From Clostridiales bacterium VE202-21 (GTDB lineage Bacteria; Bacillota; Clostridia; Lachnospirales; Lachnospiraceae): 64,000 nucleotides of DNA. Each line of letters opens with the position of its first letter. The stretch's first letter is position 1. Where the stretch lies: the NCBI GenBank assembly GCA_000509105.1, contig BAIF02000065.1:1-64000 (forward strand), given 5' to 3'. A program made the translations under genes and the position numbers. The notes beneath the pieces were generated by a model. The model saw nothing but the letters and a program-made list of their open reading frames with translations. It was not told where the DNA came from and made no database searches. Below are positions 8,904-19,813 of this stretch, piece by piece.

Positions 8904-11900
8904 ATGAGAAAGGAAAAGGAGATTAAGGTGAAATCAAAGAAAATAAAACGCACGCTGCCCGCGCTGCTTTCGGCTGCACTGTTGTTCTCGTCGTTTAACT
9001 CGGCGGCCGCCCCGCTGGGGACAGAAGAGGCGGTAGAACCGGCGGCGCTGGTAAATGATGGATTACTGATTGATTTTGATATGGATTCACTGGAAGGAAA
9101 TTCAATACTGAATAAAGCAGATAACAAGGCTTATGCCGTTTTGGGGGATAATCCTGCACTGACAGACGGAAAAGACGGACATGGCAAAGCGCTGCTGATG
9201 GACGGCAAAACAAATTATGTAAACCTGGGGAAAGACTACCAGGTTACAGAAAATGCGCTTACTATAGCCGCCTGGGTAAAACCGGACTCTGCACATAGCG
9301 GTATGATGCGGATCTTCGGAAGGGGGAGAACGGCAGTTACCGGGGAGAATGAACTTTCGCTCTACATGCGGCAGAACGGGGCTTTGGAAGCACAGTGTCC
9401 GGAATGGTCCGCATCAGATCCCGGAACGGTAACTATGGATGAGTGGCAGCACGTAGCGGTCACGAATGACGGCGCAGTGCAGAGACTCTATCTGAATGGA
9501 GCCGTTGTAAAAGAGGAAACATGTGCGGGTCCCACGGAGGAATGGGATTTGGACCTCTTATTAGGTTCCTGCTGGAATACGGATGCATCGGCAGTATTTC
9601 CTGACCATTTGTTCCAGGGGGGAATGGATGATGTAAAACTCTATTCCCGTGCTTTATCCGAGGAGGAGATTCAAACGCTGGCCGATATCGATAATGGCGG
9701 TGGCGGCGGAGAGGACATTGTACTACCGGACGCGCTTTATGAATTTACGATGGATGAGGTCAAAGACGGAACCGGAGAGCTGGAAGGGCAGAAGGTAATC
9801 GTCAATCATGCCGATCAGAAAGAATATCCCATCTATGGAAATTACCGGGTAGATAATTTTGGTATCTATGATAAATCCATTGAGTTTGACGGGGCCACGA
9901 CCTATGTTGATATCGGAAGGCCGCAGATACATACGCAGTACACGTTCGAGGCGTGGACGAATATTGATAATTCATCCGCCAATTCCCTGAATAAAATATT
10001 CGGCAGGGATAAAACAACGGTGCCGAGAGATGCATTTTATTTTTGTGTGAGGAATAACGGAAATATTGAGGCAGAAATCAGGGATGATGTAAACAACGGA
10101 TGGATGGAAGCAGGGGCAGGAGCCTATGAGTTTAACAACTGGAATCATCTTGCCCTGACCTGTGACGGAACAGTTTACAGCATGTATTATAACGGCGATC
10201 TGATTGCACAGGAGACATTTGCGGAAATGGACCTGGACACCAACCCGCTTTCTATGCTGATTGGCTGCGGATACAACAAAGACGGCACAGGTCTGTTTAA
10301 TGGACATGCATTCAAAGGAAGAATGGATGATGTACGCATTTATGACAAAGCGCTGACCGCAGAGCAGATTAAAAAAAAGTACGGAAGGAATCAAAGACAG
10401 TATTCCGCCGGAAGTAGTCAGTATCTCTCCTGCAGAAGGCAGTCTGCTGAGCGTAGAAGGAAAACTCAGCATCGAATATAATATGAGTATTGCGCTGGGC
10501 AGTGAAAAGCCGCAGATTCTGGACAAGGATAAAAAGCCGGTTCCCACGGAAGCATTGACGGAAGACCACAATGAATCCGTGGAAGGCACAGAGACGCTGG
10601 CAGTCTATCCGACTGAAAAGCTAAAGAGCGGTATGAATTATACCTATCATATACCGGCAGGGGCTGCGGTGAATGCACAGGGAACTGTGAATCAGGAAAA
10701 AGAATGGACCTTTTCTGTCTCAACTGACCTGGCTGGTGATTCTGAAAATAGTGATTTAAACTACTGGGCTTCCGGTGATGTCGATGTTACGTCTTCCGTA
10801 GAGAAAAAAGAAGGGAAATTGATTCTTTCTAACGGGCTGGTGGAAAGGGTATTTGACATCGGGAAAAACTTCCAGACAATTAGCTATAAGAATCTGTACA
10901 CTGGACTGGAACTGCTGAATACGGAGGATCTGCAGGCAGATGCGAGCATTACATTAAATAAAGAATATGCGGATAATTCGACGGAGGGCGACCAGCTATT
11001 CTACATTGGCGCTGAGAATCAGGATGTTTCTTCCTTCCAGTTTGTTGATTATGAGATTGAAGAGAAAACAGAAGAGCCATTCCACTGGGAATGGGACGAA
11101 AGAATCTCTCCGGAATCCATGAAGGATACACAGTGGCCAGCGGCAGGCAAAGCGCTGGTTGTAAACTACAAAGCGCCAAAAGGAACGGACAAGGATTTTG
11201 CAGATGTGAAAGTCCAGGTGAGATATGAGATCTACGACGGCATTCCATCCATCTCCAAGTCCGTACATGTGACCAACGAAGGAAATAACGATGTAATCGT
11301 TGATAAAATGGAAGTGGAAATACTTCCCGTGCCCGTCAGTCTGAAAGATGCCCTGTATGTAGAGGGAACCATGAACTCCGGCAATGAAAACCATGACCGG
11401 AATAATGGGAAAGAGCGTTACAAGCAATGGGAAGATGTAGATGGCACGAATGGGAAAATCATCAGCCGTTATGCGGCTCCCGCGGGCGATAATACGATTG
11501 CCTCAGGTATGGGATATGATACCGGGAATATCGGGCCAAATTACCGCCTTGCAAAAGATGAGACTTTTAATTCCTATAAGGTGTATCAGATGTTCTACTC
11601 GAATAGTTATTATGAGTGGCAGATGATGGAAGTAAAGAAAATGTACCGTGTGCTGTTTCCGCAGACGGCGGATGCACCATTAATTTACCATATTATCAGC
11701 TCTGACGATGCAACGGTCAAGAAGGGAATTGACCAGGCGCACAATGCAGGATTCAATATGGTATTGCTTTCCTTTGGCTCCGGGGTCAATGTAGAAGATA
11801 CTTCCGCATCCAATATTGCAAAATATAAATCGCTCTGCGATTATGCCCACAAGAAAGGAATGCTGCTTGGCGCGTATGTGATGCAGGCGGCGCGCGGCGG

Positions 11901-14697
11901 TAATGAAAGTTTCAGCGGATGCTGGGGAACCATGCGCTGCATGTGCGGAACGGATGCACATGAAACCCTGGAGAACACGCTGGAATTCATTGACCAGACA
12001 GGCCTGGACTGCCTGGAGGTTGACGGAATCTATCCGGGTGCAATCTGTACGGCTGCAAACCACAGCGGACATGAGGGCGTGGAAGATTCCCAGACAAAGC
12101 AGTGGGAATACGCAGTACATGATTTTTACAGAGAATTAAGGGCTAGAAATGTATATATCAATTCACCGGACTGGAACTTTACGGTCGGAGCGAGCATGGC
12201 GGTTATGGGCTATCAGGAGCCAGGGTTTAATGTAACGCCATGGAGGCAGCTGATTTACGGCAGGGAAATGGCATATTACGGTACATTCGAGAAAGTTCCG
12301 GCAATGGGATGGACCCTGGTGCCTCTGTCACCATATCAGGGCGGTTCGGATTCTTCCTTCTGGCCGTATGATGAGAAAATCATGGCTTATGATTTTATGA
12401 TCGGCATGAATATGATGTATGGAATTACAGGTTCCTACCGTGGAGGGAACGGACTGTATCAGGGAGAAGTTTCACAGAATGTAATCGAGACCTGGGGAGA
12501 ATTCTATAATAAGTATAAGGATATTCTTGGGGAAAGCGTTGTTCACATCGCACCTCCGCTTGCCACAAGCGATACAAGCCTGACAACAGATGCGATAGAC
12601 GGTATCATCCATGTGGACAGTGATGGTGTGCAGAAAGGGCTGGCGGCCTTCTTCAACCAGACAACGGAGACCGTGACCCAGACGGTAAAAATCCCGCTGT
12701 ATTATACCGGCCTGACAGGCCTTGCATCCCCTCCGGCGCCGGTGGAAGGTTCCCATTACCGTGCAAGCGGTGTTTACGCAGAGCTGGTCAAGATGCCAGG
12801 GGTACCAGAGATTCCGGAAGTGAATGCCGTTCCTACAGAAAACGAGGCTTATGTATGCATAGGGGATATGAATGGAAAGAACTATACCATCGACAGCAAC
12901 GGAAATATCGAAGTCGAACTGACATTAGAGCCGAATACCTATACATGGCTGACAGTATATGATCCTGAAAATATCCCGGAGGACGCGGCTAAGACCGTTG
13001 AAATTCCGGCGCCGGAAAATGCATCGGTAAAGGAAGCAGCATCAGACCATGCATCACTGGCCTGGGATCCGGTGCAGATGGAAGGACGTAATGTCAAGGA
13101 ATATCATATCTACCGAAACGGGGAATATCTGGATAAAACCTTTACGAATGAGTATATGGATACCACGCTTGCAGCAGAACAGGAGTATGAATACAGTATC
13201 ATGGCAGTCCATAATTCTGTGGCAGGTAAGGGCGCGGCAGTCCGGGTAAGCACAATGGCCGATGATACCGCACCTCAGGCTGTTTCAGCGGAAGCAGTTT
13301 CTAAGAACCAGATTCAAGTTACATTTAACGAATTTACAGAAAAAGAAACCACAGAAAATATTCAGAACTACACAGTAGAAAACGGATCCGTTATAAAGGC
13401 GGAGCAGGGAAAAGACGGCAAATCCGTCGTTCTGACGATAGAAGGAACGCTGGAAGCGTTGAAAGAGATCAATGTATCCGTAAACCATGTGAAAGATTTG
13501 GTTGGAAATGAAATGACCGAAGAGAATGTTCTGAAGGTTGTATTCGGATATCTTGGAGAATATAAATTCGAAGAGGAAGAAGGCAATACGGCACAAAACA
13601 GTAAAGGAAGCATAGAAGGAGCAATACAGGGGACATTTGCACGGACAGAAGGTATCGAGGGCCAGGGACTTTCACTGGATGGAGTGACTTCTTATCTGGA
13701 TCTGGGAGATATTCTGAAAGGGAACGGTGAATATACGCTCAACGGCTGGATAAATGTTGAAAATACAGATGGTATACAGGTCATAGTGGGCAGAGAGCGG
13801 GATTCCTATGACAGTTGGAAGTGGAAACTGTATATCGAAGACGGACAGTTGAAATTCAGCATGAATAACGGAAGAGGCGCCTACCCGGGACACGAAGCAG
13901 ACGGAGAAACCGCGATGCTGCTGGAGAGCGGGCAGAGTGCAGTAGAAGCCGGAAAATGGCAGCAGTTTGCTCTGTCACAAAATGGCGATACTGTTATACT
14001 TTATTTAAACGGTGAAGCCGTTGCCGAACAGACCCAGGAAGGCATTTCAGATGCACTGACACCTTATACCACATGGTTTGGTGCAATGCGGAATAATGCT
14101 GGAGGAGAACCTGTTATGAATCTGAAAGGCATACTGGATGAGGTCACTGTATATAACACAGTATTAAATGGGGATCAGGTAAAAGAATTGTATAATCTGC
14201 ACGCGCAGCCCATAGATCCAGATCCGGACGAACCAGATCCGGACGAACCAGATCCAGACAAGCCAGACCCGGACAAACCAGATCCGGACCAGCCCGAATT
14301 TGATACATCCATATTATCAGACCTGATTGAGAAAGCAAGGGCAATTAAGAGTGACGGTTATACGGAGGAAAGTTACAATGCACTGCAGGATGCGATTAAA
14401 GCGGCAGAGGAGGCGCTTGGAACAGTGAAGACAGACGATGAGCTGAACCAAGCTGTTGCAGAGCTGCAGAAAGCGGTCGATAGATTAGTGAAGGCGGGTA
14501 CAGATCCGGGAAAAGAGCCTGGAGATAAGCCGGACCAGGGTGGCTCTAATCCGAATAAGCCTTCCGGCGGTACACCCGCGAAGACAGTAAAGACTGGAGA
14601 TGAGAGCGGTAATATGATCGCATTGTGGGGAATTTTACTTGCATGTGCAGGAGCCGGAATAGTGATTGTAGTAAGAAAAAAATATAAAAGGCAGTAA
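8904..14697 (+). CDS. Giant multidomain cell-surface glycosidase, interrupted by a single-base frameshift
   Basis: Two reading frames (8904-10481 and the frame ending at 14697) join into one protein of about 1,930 aa if one A is removed from the A8 run at 10371-10378. The bridging frame reads IPPEVVSISPAEGSLLSVEG, the typical start of a bacterial Ig-like (Big_5) domain. Order: signal peptide, two LamG/concanavalin-like domains (about 9060-9700 and 9720-10370), Big_5, a beta-sandwich, a TIM-barrel-like catalytic region (about 11640-12560) with candidate nucleophile Asp at 12022 in CLEVDGIYPG, Fn3 (about 13010-13250), another Ig-like domain, a third LamG (about 13550-14190), DPDEP repeats, a FIVAR helical domain, and a C-terminal VKTGDE motif with membrane helix and RKKYKRQ tail, which resembles a sortase-type anchor. 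Probably releases oligosaccharides outside the cell for the co-encoded importer. The catalytic family is uncertain; clan GH-D-like is my best reading. Confidence 0.8.
14221..14295 (+). repeat. Five 15-bp tandem repeats encoding DPD(E/K/Q)P linker
   Basis: Five in-frame units encode DPDEP, DPDEP, DPDKP, DPDKP, DPDQP. They form an extended, charged Pro-rich spacer between the third LamG domain and the FIVAR domain. Such linkers project binding or catalytic domains away from the wall. Repeat number may vary between strains. Confidence 0.9.
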
Positions 14698-14725
14698 CTT
14701 GAAAGCAGGAAGATTGTAAAATACG

Positions 14726-14757
14726 GGGCTGTGCACTTGATTAGTGTACAGCCCTTT
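14726..14757 (+). terminator. Rho-independent terminator of the first sugar operon
   Basis: Stem GGGCTGTGCAC (14726-14736) / GTGTACAGCCC (14744-14754) with one mismatch, loop TTGATTA, then TTTA. Lies 29 bp after the surface glycosidase stop and just before the convergent ABC exporter gene. Confidence 0.75.
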
Positions 14758-14803
14758 ATCAGTGTGTCCGGCAGCGGTAAAGGCGCAGACAAAGAAAAGT
14801 ATT

Positions 14804-16488
14804 CTAAATAAAGTTGATATCTGCAGCTTTAAGGTGGAAGATATCATCGTATCTGTTTTCCAAATCGTGGTTCATATGGTGAGTGATGGTGATGACCGTA
14901 AGTTCCTTCTGCTCAAGCAGCCGGCTCTCAATCTCGTAAGCGGTCTGCTGATCCACCGCGGAAGTCCCCTCATCAATGATAAGGATCGGGGTATGGCGGA
15001 TGAGTGCCCTGGCCACAGCCACACGCTGACGCTGGCCGCCGGACAGGAGGCTGCCGTTTTCCCCAACAGGAGAGTAGATGCCCTGGCTGAGTCCCGGCAG
15101 AAACTGGCTGACCCCGCTGTTCTCCAGTGCAGCTTCCAGTTCCTCCTCCAAAAAACTTTCTCCCAGGCAGATATTGGTGTAGATATCCGCATCAAACAGG
15201 AACACATTTTGATGGATTACAGAGACCAGACGATTCAGCTCAGACTGCGTAAAATCCGTCACGGACCGCCCGTCATAGCAGATTTCTCCCTGGAAACATC
15301 CGGAATATCCCGTCAAAAGCTTGATTAATGTTGACTTGCCGCAGCCGCTCTCACCCAGAAGGGCATACTTCTTTCCGGCTTCAATGCAAAGATTTAAGTT
15401 CTTTAAGACGTCCGGGCCGTCCTGATAGTGAAAAGTAACATCATGGCAGACGAGGGCGTCCTGGAAAACAGCAGGACTTTGGACTGCTGTCCTCTCTGCA
15501 TTTTGAGAAGACCCGGGTCTGGAGGCGGGCGTGCTTGGGAGCGCAGAGTCCGGCAGCTGCCTGCCCGCTTCTGCATATTGGGCAAGGTGCTTCAGAACGG
15601 GTTTCATACTGGAGACCTTGGGAATATTCTGCATCAGCATGACGACCGGGGTTACAAACATGCTGCTCAACTGGATGAGGGCCAGCAGAGTACCCATGGT
15701 AATCTGTCCTTTCAGCAGCAGATATGCAGCGGCGAATACGATAACAATCACGCTTAGAGAAGATAGAATGTCGGAAATACATTCGTTGACTGCCAGAAGA
15801 GTATCCGCAGCAAACTTCTTTTTCGCGGTTTCCTTATTGACGGTGCGATATTTTTTAAATATAAAAGAATGCATGCTGTATCCACGGATGACCTCATATC
15901 CGTTTAGGTAATCTTTGGCTTTTGCGTGAATTCAGCCAATTTTTCCGAGTAGGCATCCTGTCGTTTCTGCATCTGCTTTCCGAGCAGCGCAGGAATCAAA
16001 AACATAAGAACCAGGAAAACCAGCAGTATTCCTGTGATAACCGGACTTAGATAGAACAAGATTCCAAGCGTAGTCAGGAACAGGACGACCATCTGGGAAC
16101 AAAGCATGAGGGGAGTTAGATAATTTTCCTCCACCAGCTTTACATCATTCACCAGTGCCGAAAGATAATCTGCCGTGTTGCGGGAGGTATATGCAACGGG
16201 CTCCTTTGTGATAACTCCGCGGAAAATGTCATCCCGCAGATGACGGGACACATTGCGAAGCAGCAGTTTTCCAAGAAATGCTTCCAGAAATCCCATAATA
16301 CCAAGGGCTGCCAGATAAATCAGCATGATGATGAACAAATTGGAAAAGCCGCTCAGATCTTTCTGTGTAGCCACATCTATAATTTGCTGCAGCAAGATAG
16401 AAATGAAAGCCGCGAGTGCGGCATTGATTCCGCCGATTAAGACAGCACCTGCTAAAAGGACGCGGTCTTTTTTTTTAAATAAACTCAT
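14804..16488 (-). pseudogene. ABC exporter (fused membrane and ATPase domains) with frameshift
   Basis: Export-type ABC protein split in two frames: 16488-15904 (membrane part, ends FTQKPKIT) and the frame ending at 14804 (rest of the membrane domain plus ATPase). Restoring one base near 15921-15926 reads continuously as EFTAKAKDYLNGYEVIRGY, the expected family sequence, giving about 561 aa. The N-terminal part has membrane helices such as VLLAGAVLIGGINAALAAF. The ATPase has Walker A GESGCGKST, signature LLSGGQRQRVAVARAL, Walker B ILIIDEGTS and the switch His (TITHH). Full length for a half-transporter of the MsbA/multidrug-peptide type; no partner gene adjoins it. Whether it is a true pseudogene or a sequence error is open. 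Confidence 0.82.
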
Positions 16489-16513
16489 AAACAGACTCCT
16501 TTATAATATGTAA

Positions 16514-16577
16514 ATTTGACAATATTGCAATATATTTCATGAATATAGAATACAATAGAATTCTAATATTGTCAAAT
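16514..16577 (-). promoter_or_regulatory. Promoter of the ABC exporter inside a 13-bp inverted repeat
   Basis: ATTTGACAATATT (16514-16526) is repeated inverted at 16565-16577, separated by 38 bp of AT-rich DNA. On the minus strand the right arm supplies TTGACA (16574-16569), with TATTCT (16552-16547) after a 16-bp spacer: a good sigma-A promoter about 60 bp before the exporter start. The paired arms could be an operator, possibly for the divergently encoded DeoR regulator. Confidence 0.55.
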
Positions 16578-16610
16578 AAATATTATATAAATCGAATTTA
16601 TAAAATGAGG

Positions 16611-16639
16611 TTGACTGATAATCAAAAACGTAATATAAT
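16611..16639 (+). promoter_or_regulatory. Sigma-A promoter of the DeoR-type regulator gene
   Basis: TTGACT (16611-16616), 17-bp spacer, TATAAT (16634-16639), 56 bp before the ATG at 16696. This is the strongest consensus promoter I see in the window. Confidence 0.8.
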
Positions 16640-16695
16640 ATGTTTACAAACGCAATATAAAAATATTTCGTTCGAAAGAAAAAAGGGGAATCCAT

Positions 16696-17457
16696 ATGGG
16701 GAAAGTTGAGGAAAGACAGGCAAAGATACTCGAAATATTAAGTGAAAAAGGAAGATGCGAGGTTACGGCAATAGCTGAGCATTGCCAGGTTTCTCTTGTG
16801 ACGGTTCGAAAAGACTTGACAGAGCTGGAAGAGCGGGGACTGCTTCGAAGAGAACAGGGCCATGCCATTCTGAATGATGACAGCGATATGAGGCGGCGGC
16901 TTGCAGTAAACCATTCTACCAAGCTTCAGCTTGCAAAAGCAGCTGCATCGCTCGTGGCAGACGGAGACACGGTGATGATCGAATCCGGCTCCTGCTGCAT
17001 TCTTCTGGCAGATGAACTCAGCCGGACAAAGCAGAATGTCACCATTATTACGAACTCCACCTTTATGGCAGAGTACATAGGAAAACGCCCAAACGTGCAT
17101 CTTGTGCTGCTCGGAGGCGATTATCAGGCGGATTCCCAGTCTGTAGTAGGACCTGTCACAAAGCTGACGGCCCAGGCTTTCCATGTGAAGAGGTTCTTTG
17201 CAGGCACGGACGGATACCGGCCGGGAAGCGGTTTTACCGGGGATAACCATCTGCGTGTGGAGACATTAAAAAATATGGCTGATAATGCAGAAGAGATTGT
17301 AATTATTACGGAATCCGCCAAGTTTGCCAGACAGGGCATTGTATCGCTGTGCTCTCTCGATGAGGTGCAGTATCTGATCACAGATTCCGGGCTTCCGGAT
17401 GATGTACTGGATGATCTTGTCGATCATGGCATTCATATCATAAAGGCAACTATATAA
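16696..17457 (+). CDS. DeoR/GlpR-family transcriptional regulator
   Basis: Sugar-phosphate-responsive repressor, 253 aa. The N-terminal winged HTH (about 4-57) includes VSLVTVRKDLTELEERGLL, the DeoR signature. The C-terminal sensor domain (about 75-230) is of the DeoRC type, with the sugar-phosphate-binding segments TIITNST and GGDYQADSQSVVGP. Start chosen at the ATG preceded by AAAAGGGGAA. It lies directly upstream of an aldolase and a sugar kinase gene, so it most likely controls them in response to a phosphorylated sugar. Effector unknown. Confidence 0.92.
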   Translation: MGKVEERQAKILEILSEKGRCEVTAIAEHCQVSLVTVRKDLTELEERGLLRREQGHAILNDDSDMRRRLAVNHSTKLQLAKAAASLVADGDTVMIESGSCCILLADELSRTKQNVTIITNSTFMAEYIGKRPNVHLVLLGGDYQADSQSVVGPVTKLTAQAFHVKRFFAGTDGYRPGSGFTGDNHLRVETLKNMADNAEEIVIITESAKFARQGIVSLCSLDEVQYLITDSGLPDDVLDDLVDHGIHIIKATI

Positions 17458-17545
17458 ACCAACTTTATATACCATAAGGGCATCTTGTGCACCAGTTCAG
17501 ACCTGTCTGAACTGTTACGAATCTATTAAAAAGGAGATAAATATT

Positions 17546-18217
17546 ATGGAAATCATATTGGACACAGCAAATCTGGAAGACATTCGCAGGTACAACGACA
17601 TTTATGACATCACAGGGATTACATCCAATCCTACTATACTGGCAAAGGAGAAAGCGGAATTTTTCCCGCTCCTTCTGGAAATCCGCAGCATCATCGGGGA
17701 GAAGCAGCTCCATGTGCAGGTGACAGGAAGTACATGTGAGGAGATGCTGAAAGAGGCCGAAGCATTGACAGGCAGGCTTGGAAAAGACACTTACATTAAG
17801 GTGCCCGCCAATGAGGAAGGAATCAAGACGATGAAGGTGCTGAAATCCCGCGGAAACCGTGTGACAGCGACTGCAATCTATATGCCTCAGCAGGCCATGC
17901 TGGCAGCATCCGTAGGCGCAGACTATGTGGCGCCATATTTTAACCGTATGAACAATATAAATGTGGACAGTAAAAAAGCAATCGGTGATATGGCATGGCT
18001 GTTTGAACACAACCAGATTCAGACGAAGATCGTAGCCGCCAGCTTCAAAAACACACAACAGGTTATGGATGCGCTTATGGCAGGAGCCCAGGCGGTGACG
18101 GTATCTCCGGAACTTTACACACAGATGGTGGAAAATCCGATGATTGATTCTGCAATTGCAGGTTTTGCAGCCGATTGGGAAGCAACCTATGGGGATAAAA
18201 GGATTTACGAATTATAA
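17546..18217 (+). CDS. Transaldolase-family / fructose-6-phosphate aldolase-like protein
   Basis: Class I aldolase of 223 aa, the short form typical of fructose-6-phosphate aldolase and TalC-type transaldolases. The Schiff-base Lys is Lys85 in DTYIKVPANEEG. Asp6 (LDTAN) and Asn28 (GITSNPT) are the conserved active-site residues, and VAPYFNRM and AASFKNTQQ are family blocks. Good ribosome site AAAGGAG before the ATG. It precedes a FGGY kinase by 21 bp. Likely cleaves or rearranges a ketose phosphate; whether it acts as an aldolase or transaldolase cannot be decided here. Confidence 0.9.
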   Translation: MEIILDTANLEDIRRYNDIYDITGITSNPTILAKEKAEFFPLLLEIRSIIGEKQLHVQVTGSTCEEMLKEAEALTGRLGKDTYIKVPANEEGIKTMKVLKSRGNRVTATAIYMPQQAMLAASVGADYVAPYFNRMNNINVDSKKAIGDMAWLFEHNQIQTKIVAASFKNTQQVMDALMAGAQAVTVSPELYTQMVENPMIDSAIAGFAADWEATYGDKRIYEL

Positions 18218-18238
18218 GAAGACAAAGGAGGCATCTAC

Positions 18239-19717
18239 ATGGCTCAATATATCATTGCCCATGACCTGGGAACATCGGGGAATAAAGCGACTTTATTCCA
18301 TATCGACGGCCGCTTCGTAAAAAGCTGTACCATTCCCTATAAAGTGCATTTTTTTGGTAAGAACTGTGCAGAGCAGGATCCTGAGGACTGGTGGGCCGCG
18401 GTCTGCCGGGCGACCCAAAATGTAATGGAGGGTATCGAAAAAACGGATGTAATCGCAATTTCCTTTTCCGCGCAGATGCAGGGCTGTCTGTTGGTAGACG
18501 GCAAGGGAAAGCCACTGCGTCCGTCTATTATATGGGCCGACCAGCGCGCAGTAAAAGAAACGGAATATCTGAACCGCGAGATTGGATTTGACAGAATGTA
18601 CGAACTGACAGGCCATCGCCTGAATCCCAGTTATACGCTGGAAAAGATTATGTGGTTGAAGGAACATGAACCCGAGATATATCAGAAGGCAAGCAGATCA
18701 CTTCAGGCGAAAGATTATATTCTATTCCGCCTGACTGGCGAATTTGCCACGGATTATTCGGATGCCTCAGGCACCAATGCGCTGGACCTGGAACATCTCT
18801 GCTGGTCGGATGAGATTCTGGAAGCCTCTGGTATCCGGCGCAGTCTGCTCCCGGAACTGCACAACTCCACAGACATAATAGGAAAAGTGACCAAAGAGGC
18901 GGCCAAGGCATCGGGATTATGCGAAGGCACTCCTGTTATCTGCGGCGGAGGGGATGGCCCCTGCGCTGCGGTTGGCGCCGGCTGTATCCATGACAACGAG
19001 CTTTTTGCAACATTTGGGACATCGGCCTGGATCGGCGGAACAACAAAAGAAAAATTCCTGGATGAAGAGAAGATTTTCTTCTGCTTTGCGAATATCATCC
19101 CAGGAAAATATATGCCCTGCGGAGCCATGCAGGCGGCCGGGAGTTCGTATTCCTATATACGTGGACTTTTAGAACCGGGGAGACCATATAGCGAGCTGAA
19201 CGCCATGATCGAAAAGTCCCCTGCCGGGGCAAAAGAACTGCTTTTCCTTCCGTATATGCTGGGTGAGCGCTGTCCCCGCTGGAATGAAGAGACGAGCGGG
19301 GCTTTTCTCGGCATCAAGATGCACCATACGAAAGAGGATTATATCCGTGCGGTAATTGAGGGCGTGGCATATAATCTGGAACTGATCCTGGCTGCCTACC
19401 GGAAATACCTATCTGTTGATTCCCTGATCCTGACGGGCGGAGGAGCCAAAGGGGATGTCGTGTGCCAGATACTTTCGGATGTATTAGAGGCAAAGCTTCG
19501 CACCCCGGACCATGTGGAGGAGGCAACCTCCATAGCCGCCGCCGTAACGGCGGGCGTGGGGGCAGGTGTTTACCACAGTTTCGAAGAGATCAGCCGTTTC
19601 CTTAAAATTCAGAAAGAATATACCCCAAATACGGACAATGAGGAAGTCTACCACAAGATGAAAAAAATATTTGATGCCAGCTATTATGCCCTGGAATCTG
19701 TATACAAAATGTTCTGA
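18239..19717 (+). CDS. FGGY-family carbohydrate kinase (xylulokinase-like)
   Basis: Sugar kinase of 492 aa. Phosphate-binding loop AHDLGTSGNKATLF at the N-terminus, sugar-contacting segment SAQMQGCLLVD, catalytic Asp in IIWADQRA, and C-terminal nucleotide-binding LILTGGGAKGDVVCQIL. Length and motifs match XylB-type enzymes, but FGGY substrate specificity is not readable from motifs. In an apparent operon with the aldolase upstream (AAAGGAGG ribosome site). No dedicated transporter adjoins, so the substrate may enter through a distant system. Confidence 0.88.
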   Translation: MAQYIIAHDLGTSGNKATLFHIDGRFVKSCTIPYKVHFFGKNCAEQDPEDWWAAVCRATQNVMEGIEKTDVIAISFSAQMQGCLLVDGKGKPLRPSIIWADQRAVKETEYLNREIGFDRMYELTGHRLNPSYTLEKIMWLKEHEPEIYQKASRSLQAKDYILFRLTGEFATDYSDASGTNALDLEHLCWSDEILEASGIRRSLLPELHNSTDIIGKVTKEAAKASGLCEGTPVICGGGDGPCAAVGAGCIHDNELFATFGTSAWIGGTTKEKFLDEEKIFFCFANIIPGKYMPCGAMQAAGSSYSYIRGLLEPGRPYSELNAMIEKSPAGAKELLFLPYMLGERCPRWNEETSGAFLGIKMHHTKEDYIRAVIEGVAYNLELILAAYRKYLSVDSLILTGGGAKGDVVCQILSDVLEAKLRTPDHVEEATSIAAAVTAGVGAGVYHSFEEISRFLKIQKEYTPNTDNEEVYHKMKKIFDASYYALESVYKMF

Positions 19718-19813
19718 GCAGGGAATTTACGGGCGGGTATTATCTTCTGAGCTTGCACTTTGCGCTCCTTGTATGATATTCTATACTCATGAAATTAAGA
19801 ACGGGGGAATTTT

